DNA of 64,000 bases. Origin: Bedellia somnulentella. Taxonomy: Eukaryota; Arthropoda; Insecta; Lepidoptera; Bedelliidae. The position numbers and the translations under genes were made by a program. The first letter of the stretch is position 1, and the number at the start of each line of letters is the position of its first letter. Where the stretch lies: the NCBI GenBank assembly GCA_963576735.1, contig OY755187.1:3596001-3660000 (forward strand). Direction: 5' to 3'. Below the pieces are notes generated by a model. It was not told where the DNA came from. It saw only the letters and a program-made list of their open reading frames with translations, and did no database searches. Shown in pieces: positions 57,201-64,000 of the stretch.

Positions 57201-59881
57201 AAAACGAAAGGTCAAACTGCTAAGTGTTGTACCTCTTTTGAAACAGCATTAAACCAGCATTTTTTTAAAGTACAGGGTTACTTTTCCGTGATACTTTTTT
57301 TTCACAGAGTTCTCTTAAAGTTTGAAATATTTTTTTGCAACGCTTCAAAATTAACGGAAAAACATTAATTGCTCGTTAAATTTGGTACCAAGGGCTGCAA
57401 TACTTTTTTTTTGTATTGATACACTAGCTTTTTGCCCCGCGACTTCGTCCGCGTGGACTTCATTTTTTGCATCCAGTTTACATAATACCAAAATACCGAA
57501 ACACTATCTCAACTTCTGTTTTTTATATTTATAATCCCGCGGGCGTTGTAAATGACATAAAGGACATTGAGGCTTTTTAAGTGATTGTTGGGCGATGCAG
57601 TTTGTGACCCATCACTAACAACCTTTATTAACCTATCTTTTATCAATATATTTCCAAAATTGGATGAAGAATTAGTATCTCCGAAGCTATGGCTACCCTT
57701 TTATGGAATTTATGGTTGTTAGCATATATTCATGAATGATTGATAGATGGATTTCATAAATTCAATCGCACCAAGTTTTATTATAAAATGTAAAAAAACT
57801 CTATATTAACTTTCATTTGCTATATCAACCCGTTAGGGGTTGAGTTCCAAAAATTCCTTTTTAATTGTTCATAAGAATCATGAAACAAATATACCAAGTT
57901 TTTATGTTCAGAAATGAGAATATCTTTAGTAAGTACAGATACGGATAGTAGTTTGGCGCTGCGGCGACGGCCCGGTGCTGCCCCCTACACTGACCGTTGG
58001 TGATAGTGGGAGAGCTTGCAGCGATTGCTCGGCAATATAGGGATGATTAGTGGTGGATCTCCTTCCAAAATAATCGCTAAATTGAAGGGATAGTGCTTGT
58101 TATTATTATATATAGTGTTATTTTAAGCTAACAAAACATTTTTTTACAAAAAGCTTGAATTACCTGAGATACGAACCCGGGACGATTGATTCATAATAGT
58201 TCTAATTAAATATTCATAGTAGTTAGTTATACCGCTACGCCACGGAGACGTTACCGGGGCGGTGTCAAATTTTTATTACGCTTTATTTCATATTAGTCTT
58301 ACTATTGATAAACAAATTTGTCATTTAAATTGATGAAACCCCTTCATCTTTCCAAAATGAACATTAACAAAGTGTCTGATGTTAATTCCATCGATGATAA
58401 AAATAATCGCTGCAATATTTTGAGCCATATATGAGTTAAGGTTTTTTGATGTTCCTATGAGAACTCTTGCGGATTCCTTAGTTTCAAGGAATCATCGTCG
58501 TTTCATTGAGCTTCTAAATTTACATGTTAATATTCGTTTGTATATAAGTAGATATAAAAAAAATTGTACATCATCCCTCGGGAGTTCCTTATTTTCGGGG
58601 ATCCATTACCGTACCATTAAGCTTCTAAATTTTGATTTTTATATTAGTTTACAATATTTTACGTTGTTTTAAACGATACACAGCGCCATCTCCAATGCAT
58701 TTAGCAAGCAAACAATATTTTTGATTTCCCGTGGGAACATATTTTTTCCGGGATAAAAAGTACTCTATTATTTAATTTAGACCTCTAACTACACGTCTGA
58801 AAAATTTCAAAGCAATCGCTTCAGTATTTACGGCGTGAAAGCGGAACAAACAAACAAACAAACTCACTTTCCCATTTATAATATTAGTATGGATTATCCA
58901 GTCATAATACAACACCTTTTGTTTTATTCATTTCTATCAAAAAAAATATTTATGAATGAAATTGTTGAAATGAAATTTGATTTGTGTTGAAAAAACAAAA
59001 ATATCATATTTTTTTGTGCAGTGAAGTTATGGTCATGCTGTAGAAAGATTTTCTGTCGGAAATAGCCTCCTTAATCTCCCCGATTCGTTTGATCCACGAC
59101 TTTTGGGCCATCCTGTATATAAAGATAATGTTAATAACCAAGATATGCTAGTACTCACCATATAGTTGTGAAATTGGTTAATTAGTGTGACTTGCTGAAA
59201 TATTAAATGTAAGCAGTTTTTGAAAAATTTTATCTGTTTTATAACGTCTGACTCTTCTTCAGTATTCATTATATAATTATTTTGCAAATCCATTGCTATA
59301 CAGTCTGTTAAGCATTTCATTCTACCATAGATTAACCAAACATCAATGAATATTTTAAAGGAATTGCAGTGAAAAAATAATTTTGTAGGCACAGCATTGA
59401 AAAAGTTCGACAAAAGCTTATTAATGACATTGTAGTTAATAGAGGAAATATCGAAATAATTATCAATCGTGCTTCCAATCACCAGTAAGATAATATAAAG
59501 TAACAGAGTCAGTATGATCTTAATTCTCTCATTTTTGAAAAAAATACTGTTTATGCAAGTTATGATATCTATCTTCTTGTAATTATCCATGTATTTTTTG
59601 TACAATTTTATATCAATTTCGTAGTTATTTGGTAGGAAACTAGTTATAATGGTACATTTTACTACTAATACAAAAACAACTTCGTCCCATTTAACTATAG
59701 GTACTATGTAAGCAGACGTGAATTCAAAAACGTTTACAAAAATAAAATAAAACAAGATAAATCCAATTAATCTTTTCTTCGATATGCCTTCAATTTCTTT
59801 TGATTGAAATTTGAATGGCACAAAACCGATTATATATAGAAAGTTATTAAAAGGTTTGATCAAATCATGGGTTGTGCTCAT
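48280..59881 (-). CDS. Gustatory receptor GR3 (exon 2 not found)
   Basis: Exons recognised on the minus strand: exon 1 59881-59159 ([20 protein letters not shown]; 241 codons, donor gtgagt), exon 3 49569-49416 (154 nt; ESQRELAKFIPVSINVLPSL) and exon 4 48470-48280 ([20 protein letters not shown], ending in TAG). Splice sites and phases match GR1 and GR2. Exon 2, expected to be 78 nt, could not be found between 49570 and 59158, a region now full of transposons. Without it the frame still joins (phase 0 to phase 0), but a membrane segment would be lost. If the intron is not removed, exon 1 reads into the inserted elements for about 40 codons. The family is taste receptor; ligand unknown. Assigning exons 3-4 to this exon 1 rests on order and orientation. 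Confidence 0.68.
49627..49800 (-). repeat. SINE family A, partial
   Basis: Inverted diverged copy: 'cttacggccataaatcctaa' to 'cgcttcttacgac'. Confidence 0.7.
49861..50109 (+). repeat. SINE family A copy
   Basis: Head gtgtagtgccggcttagaat to the TATG tail; the closest relative seen is 32288-32545. Confidence 0.87.
50155..50226 (+). repeat. tRNA-like sequence
   Basis: Same family as 22468-22541 with weaker arms (gtagctcaattggcagagca, gggttcgactctcgcc). Flanks 'aaaaatttcg' and 'tttcctttatttatcc' match the other copies. Confidence 0.55.
50323..50715 (-). pseudogene. Helitron helicase carboxy-terminal fragment
   Basis: PPKLCNGTRLLVKSLKKF, INKSQGQTFNVAGLDLSVE and HGQLYVALSRV mark the end of the RepHel helicase. 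It is related to 31211-31651 but clearly diverged. 130 codons, no catalytic amino-terminal motifs. Confidence 0.84.
51042..51110 (+). repeat. Short tandem repeat
   Basis: Three units of about 25 bp, each containing cctaagctaagtcggatagg. Confidence 0.85.
51990..52160 (-). repeat. LINE 3' tail family T
   Basis: 'aactctttattttacatcac' then 'actggcggtcttatcactaa'; nearly identical to 27115-27262. Confidence 0.72.
52161..52854. other. Unassigned stretch in GR3 intron
   Basis: A 95-codon plus-strand frame (52302-52589) is Lys/Phe-rich with no known motif. There is no evidence that it is a gene, and the wanted GR3 exon 2 is not here on the minus strand. Confidence 0.4.
53090..54180 (+). mobile_element. 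Repeat C and associated repeats
   Basis: 53090-53440 is the inverted counterpart of 840-1216. 53450-53600 is the inverted counterpart of part of 47860-48000. 54155-54180 again resembles 47765-47800. The order suggests a mosaic of interspersed repeats. Confidence 0.55.
54185..54440 (+). pseudogene. Possible retroelement protein fragment
   Basis: One frame at about 54310-54425 reads ALGTINEPAISEASELIRDD and NGMSLIPWKNGR, which resembles a motif (PDGxxLxPWxxGR) I have seen in predicted proteins linked to insect retroelements. Flanks are broken, and the identity is tentative. Confidence 0.4.
54565..54650 (-). repeat. SINE family A, tail fragment
   Basis: 'actcacggctgcaaatccct' to 'cctcagccacttttgg'. 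Confidence 0.7.
55630..56484 (-). pseudogene. Transposase, IS630/Tc1/mariner superfamily
   Basis: Frame 56484-55759 encodes 241 residues. The amino-terminal domain is DUF4817-like (YTQREYAEMHYLYGFCDGN, about residues 19-37), followed by a helix-turn-helix (ISQREISRNLRIPRSTVQ). The DDE domain's first acidic residue lies in ILWSDESSFTR (about residue 170). An in-frame TAA then interrupts; the same frame continues with the second aspartate (WLQQDGAPPHY). The part with the third acidic residue is missing, because the coding sequence runs into the inverted arm. This copy cannot make an active enzyme. Confidence 0.85.
56500..56615 (-). repeat. Imperfect tandem repeat upstream of transposase
   Basis: Three units of 40-50 bp containing cgcaggtcacaagtaggcaa, in the 5' leader of the transposase. 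Confidence 0.7.
57424..58893 (-). mobile_element. Helitron nested in a transposon arm
   Basis: Minus-strand 5' tccatactaatattataaat after an A; 3' hairpin (cgcggacgaagtcgcgggg) plus ctag before T. Deleting it makes the right arm of the DDE transposon collinear with the left ('gatac a|ttatcc'). It carries a tRNA-like stretch (58150-58260) and a worn SINE A copy (57560-57740). Confidence 0.87.
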
Positions 59882-60462
59882 TTTTGTTTTTTTTTTTATA
59901 TTTTGATATTTAACATGTTAAGTGTTAACATGTTAATTTCAGCATGTATGAATGCGATTCTATGAACAGCTTAAAAGATGTTATTATATTAAATGCATTT
60001 TAATACTACAACAAACCAAATATAAACTGATGGAAAATCCATGACTGTATTTTTGACTGCATTTTAATAACTGATAGCATTCGATTATAGGTTTATTTAT
60101 TTTGTGCATTTGTCGCTTTTTTATTACTTATTAAAGAAATGTTACGGAGCCTTGGTTAATATGTATATATATATTTTGCTGCCGGCTGCTGCAAGAAAGA
60201 AAGATACCTTTGCGAGCGAGTGGTCACTAAAGCCAATGCGGTCAAAATTTTGAATTTTTTTTTTTTGTATTTTCTTTTACATATAAGAAACAAAAACTTC
60301 ATTTTGAAGCAGTGTCTTAAAAAATAACACATTACATACGTAGTAATTATAAAAGTTTTTTCATATACATATATTATATCGTTAAGTTAGTTTTACTTAG
60401 TTTGGGCCTATCTTGATCTGTGTATAATATGTCCGTATATACATTTATTATTTATATTTATA
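59882..60462 (-). other. GR3 5' flank
   Basis: Contains the presumptive promoter. No motif that I can name; a run of T at 59885-59900 precedes the start codon. Confidence 0.4.
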
Positions 60463-60890
60463 CTAGCCTTTACCCGCGACTTTGTCCGCCTCGCCAACCA
60501 AAGAAAAAACATGAAGAAAATAGAATACGATAAGATAAAAAAAAAAAATTACATAACAATGCAGCCATTTAATGGAACGTTCGTGGATGTAATCTTCAAC
60601 AATAAAGATTACAAAAAAGGGTTGCTTCACTCCATTAGGTATCGAACCGGGGACCTTTTGATCAATCAATACTTAAAACTATAGGTTACTTCACTACTTT
60701 GTATACTGTTATTATTTACAAACAATAGTTTTATTTTTATCTTTTTTTGTTGCAAGTGGATTAAACTCTTAGTTTTTCCGGGATAAAAAGTATCCTATAT
60801 GTCTGGTCGAACATCAATGTCGTTAAGCCTGTAATTAGCAAGAAAAACCCAACCAAACATCTAAACTTTGGATAATTGAAAAGATATACA
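60463..60890 (-). mobile_element. Helitron 3' end fragment
   Basis: The ctag and hairpin (ggacaaagtcgcgggtaaag on the minus strand) are clear; 'tttttccgggataaaaagta' near 60772 is typical of related elements. The 5' end is not found. Confidence 0.6.
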
Positions 60891-61097
60891 TCCATACAAA
60901 TACTCACGCCATTATTTTTCATTGGGGCAGGCAGAGACTATTGATCGCCACTTTGTACGATCCTGGCAATTCTCTCTAGATGGATGAGGGCAGCACAGGT
61001 ACAATGAACAATGAATATAAATGAATTATTTATCTAGAATCATATATTTGAACACTATTGCAAAAGAAATGAAAGACAGAATCAATATAACTTGATC

Positions 61098-62397
61098 TTA
61101 AGACGACAGAGATTTCACTTGTGTAGCAAAAACGATAAATCCCATAAAAAAGAGCATCGCTTTCACAGCAGCTAGGCTGTCGAATTCCGCGATTCCGTAC
61201 AAAGAAAACACAATTTTTTGCCGACGAACTTTATCCAAAAAATACATCAGCTGATTTCGAACTCCTTTCGCTGTAACAAAAACAATATCTTAGTTACTTT
61301 ATTTCATGCAATGGTTTTGAACATATTATTTTCTTTGAGTAATTTACACATTTTGTTGTCTTTAAAGTTTATATTTTTGTTATGATTGAATACAGTTATT
61401 TTTAACCGACGAAATGATCAGATCACACCACGTCACATTTTTTCCGTTGAACTAAATATTATTGGGTTGAAAAATCTTCGATCATATATACCAAAGATGC
61501 TGCCGCACTCCTGTGCCTCACACAAAAGTAGACCGCGAGATTACCGAAACTTTGAAAATTAATCTTTTATTTTTTGTAAAATTTTCCTTACCGAATTCAT
61601 TTAAGACCTATCTTTATTGCAAGATCTAGCACGCGGCTGTCAGTGTAACAGCCACGTAACAGCTTTTCATAGATATGAGCACTGTTTGGCCGGGCCATTT
61701 TTCGTGCTTTGTTGGTGTATCTTTGGTATATTATCATGAAGTGAAATATCCTTATTCGATTAAAAAGACCAATGTTGTAGCCATTACGAAGCAACAACGT
61801 AAATATCGTCAAAATTATTATGAAATCCAATAAAATCATCCCGATACCTTTTTAAATAAACAGGCAGACTAATTGCTTTCATACCTCAACATAGTTAACA
61901 CCACCGTAGAAATAAATAGAATTACAAAACAGATAAATATAATATTGATATATTTTTAATAGCTTAAAACTTCATTTAATTTGTTAATTAAATTTGAATT
62001 GCTGCCGTTAAACTTGTTAATTAATTGTCGTGTAGTGCCGGCTTAGAATAACTCTACCCCTTTGGCTAAGAGTATGGCGCTTATATAAGTGGATTTAAGG
62101 CGATGCGATTGGAGACCCATCACCAACGATACTTTATTTCTACCATTTTGATAACTATCAACTTCTAGCTCTAAAGCTACCCCTTTTTGGGATTTATGGC
62201 CGTTATTATGAATGTATGTAAAATAAATTTGACAGGTACTCACAATACGTTACGTCATAGACTAGTAGGTATTCAAAATGTAGTTTTAGTTTTTCTGCTT
62301 GGTAATTTATCGTGACGTACTCCAAAATCATGCACAATAACGGCGGCAAAACAGTTGCACAATGAGGAAAAAATTTCATCATTTGTTTTATCGATAC
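61098..62397 (-). CDS. Gustatory receptor GR4, exons 3-4 (5' part outside window)
   Basis: Exon 3 is 62397-62244 (154 nt, donor gtgagt; VSIKQMMKFFPHCATVLPPL, then EKLKLHFEYLLVYDVTY). Exon 4 is 61270-61098 (KGVRNQLMYFLDKVRRQKIV, last helix AMLFFMGFIVFATQ, TAA stop). Both are open and spliced at the same phases as in GR1-GR3. Exons 1 and 2 should be beyond 64000. The intron between exons 3 and 4 holds a SINE A copy. The product is the carboxy-terminal third of an insect taste receptor: the penultimate helix with its loop, and the final helix. Confidence 0.78.
62026..62220 (+). repeat. SINE family A copy
   Basis: Shortened copy with deletions, in GR4 intron 3: 'gtgtagtgccggcttagaat' to 'atgaatgtatgta'. 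Confidence 0.75.
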
Positions 62398-62719
62398 CTG
62401 CAAATAAAATCATGTTAAAAAAAAATTCTAAATGACAATAAAAAAAATGCATTAATTTTAAAAAATAGAACACATTATGTAAAGTCTATGCAACTTGTTT
62501 TTTATAAACAAATCTGCATAAAATTTATACATAGATTGAGTTAAAACTACCTAGTCGGTGCTTAAATTCTGTCACAAAAAAATTTGGCTATAAAATAAAG
62601 TTTAGTCATGATATTCAAAAAAATATTTTTTTAAATAAAACGTGATTTAATTAGCTTACATTTAACACAAAATGTATACAAAACGATTGCCACTATTTTT
62701 TACAAAAACCTTCAATCTT

Positions 62720-63420
62720 CGCGGCCAGTCTTCAATAGCAGCTAAATTTTGTAATCCAGTAGATTGAGGTGAGGGCTAGATGAGGGCCAATCTTGATGCC
62801 TTAATAGCTCGATATCTGGCGCTCAAACCACTCCCGAGTTGTTTTGGCCTTATGAGCAGGTGTAAAGTCCTGTTGAAACACAAATGGCCGTCCTCCAAAG
62901 AGTGTCTGGGACAGATCTGTTACTATGCGATCTAAAACCGTGTCTCCGTACACTTTTGCATTGGTTTTGATACCTTTTTCACAAAAATGCACTTCAGTAG
63001 GGCAATAGTAGGACACTCGCAACTAAATCATAGTTGATGATGAATGATGACCGTGCTGCACTCTAGGAATGGAATATCCAGCGGCCGCAGAGCTGGTAGC
63101 GTACACTCTGTCATTTTTTTGTTGTATCTCTCCATAATAATAAAGAAAATCTCGTCTGTAAGCAGGATATCGCAGTGTCTTTTTCTTGCGTACCGCTTAA
63201 TCAATACTTTGCATTTTTTGGCTCTCATAGCTATCAGACGCGCTTTCAAAATATGTTCACTATTTTTTCGGTAAACTCGTAGTCCCTGGTCTTTTGGTTA
63301 AACCCATCTTCAAAGACATCAATTTCTACTTGCGGTGGGGATTTCTTGCCGCACGCGCCTTGACTGCTTTGATCACCCCTGGAGTCCTAGCGGAACGAAG
63401 TCTGCCAGTTTTTTTCTCGT
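62720..63420 (-). pseudogene. mariner-like transposase remnant
   Basis: Frames 63249-63028 (LIAMRAKKCKVLIKRYARKR, LLTDEIFFI with an acidic catalytic position) and 63022-62801 (SYYCPTEVHFCEKG, FVFQQDFTPAHKAKTTREW with the second aspartate) belong to one transposase in different frames. It is cut off upstream by the Helitron starting at 63423. Inactive. Lies in the presumed intron 2 of GR4. Confidence 0.8.
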
Positions 63421-63422
63421 CA

Positions 63423-63561
63423 TCTATACTTATAATAAATCTGTAGAGAGGTCAATTCTGTACATGAAATATATTTTCAAAATAACTATCAGGTGATGAT
63501 TAGGGATCGATACTGATGCCAAAAATGCAATTAGTAAAATTTTTGTCTGTCTGTCTGTCTT

Positions 63562-63603
<42 letters not shown>

Positions 63604-64000
63604 GGTTTGTATGTTCCTTATGGAAACAAAAACTACTCGACGGATCCTAACGAAACTTGGTACAATTATTCTTCATACTCCTGCGCAGGTTTTTGTATAC
63701 TTTCCAGCAGAGTAGTAAAGGGGAATTTTGGGAAATTTTGGGAAAACGGGAGAAGTAACTCCATTTTTTAAGCTTCCGTCGCGTGTGCAGCCTTAATGGT
63801 TAAACTTACATAGAAATCATGTACGATGGAAAAATTCTGCATAAAATTATCTAAAAAAAAATCCTCAACAGTTTATGTCTATCTTTTACGGTTGACTCAC
63901 AATAACACGTGTAATTCCTGATTGCTTAGCAGTTCGGAACATTCTGATTATATTTGTTTACTCTTACGTTTGTAAACCTCTCACTCATCCCTTATTTAAA
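63423..64000 (+). mobile_element. Helitron family H1, cut by window end
   Basis: Starts tctatacttataataaatct after an A; the interior matches 19269-20234. It has an extended (CTGT)n run at 63545-63602. Confidence 0.82.
63545..63602 (+). repeat. (CTGT)n microsatellite
   Basis: About 14 units with one interruption; 3-4 units stand at the same place in the other H1 copies. Confidence 0.95.

Larger units (their letters stand above)
55125..59115 (-). mobile_element. DUF4817/DDE_3 transposon with long inverted ends
   Basis: Ends read cagggtggcccaaaagtcgt on the left and the complement of caggatggcccaaaagtcgt on the right, each next to TA. The inverted arms extend about 545 bp: 55125-55670 pairs with 57115-57423 plus 58894-59115. 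The right arm is interrupted by a Helitron. A transposase gene lies at 55630-56484. Confidence 0.85.
54783..59125 (-). mobile_element. Helitron remnant split by a DDE transposon
   Basis: A ctag plus degenerate hairpin at 54783-54815 and the likely TC end at 59125 ('tatataaaga' before T) belong to one short Helitron (about 350 bp) once 55125-59115 is removed. Confidence 0.55.

Noticed and set aside
58321..58480. Minus-strand frame ending in a GIN-like motif, considered as GR3 exon 2
   Set aside because: There is no GT donor after the motif, and the sequence lies inside the Helitron 57424-58893.
1..64000. CRISPR arrays, operons, riboswitches or bacterial terminators
   Set aside because: Spliced genes and insect transposons show that this is animal nuclear DNA; the regular repeats are transposon parts without spacer structure.

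Overview
The window looks like insect nuclear DNA, most likely from a moth or butterfly (Lepidoptera). It is AT-rich and intron-bearing, and it is crowded with transposon families that I recognise as common in lepidopteran genomes. There is no bacterial gene organisation. The host genes visible are members of one family, insect gustatory receptors (7tm_7 chemoreceptors), in a head-to-tail array on the minus strand. From left to right the array holds a broken copy (151-1310), GR1 (9233-14971), GR2 (32008-43835), GR3 (48280-59881), and the two last exons of GR4 (61098-62397), whose 5' part lies beyond the right edge.

The receptors share one gene plan: a long first exon of about 240-260 codons, a 26-codon second exon, a 154-nt third exon and a short last exon, with intron phases 0, 0 and 1. 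The 154-nt third exon is seen at identical length in four genes. GR2 is open in all four exons. GR1 has 77 nt instead of 78 in exon 2, which breaks the frame. No exon 2 could be found for GR3. The copy at the left edge is a pseudogene with two large insertions.

Almost all the rest is mobile DNA. 1-9 kb: short interspersed repeats, a fold-back element pair, and a CR1-like LINE split by a Penelope element. 15-26 kb: LINE 5' ends, a Helitron, a 121-bp tandem array, two large inverted-repeat structures and many SINEs; it also contains a 200-base sequence gap (17819-18018). 29-32 kb: two minus-strand Helitrons, one of which abuts the last codons of GR2. 33-41 kb (GR2 introns): SINEs, a nearly intact 5.2-kb Ty3/gypsy LTR retrotransposon, a hAT-like element with repeated CAAGAC hairpins, and another Helitron. 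44-48 kb: a decayed LINE carrying a DNA-transposon insertion. 49-59 kb (GR3 intron): SINEs, a Helitron with a helicase fragment, and a DUF4817/DDE transposon nested inside one Helitron and itself split by another. 60-64 kb: a Helitron fragment, a mariner-like pseudogene and the start of another Helitron.

If expressed, the receptors would be membrane proteins of taste neurons; nothing here identifies ligands. The most notable points are: a Helitron that appears to supply the stop codon of GR2; a fold-back insertion whose 4-bp target duplication can be proved from the paralogous empty site; a hAT-like element with a clean 8-bp duplication inside a SINE; and a SINE family that shares its 5' head with a LINE. 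Calls rest on reading the sequence and on remembered family features; no database search was possible.
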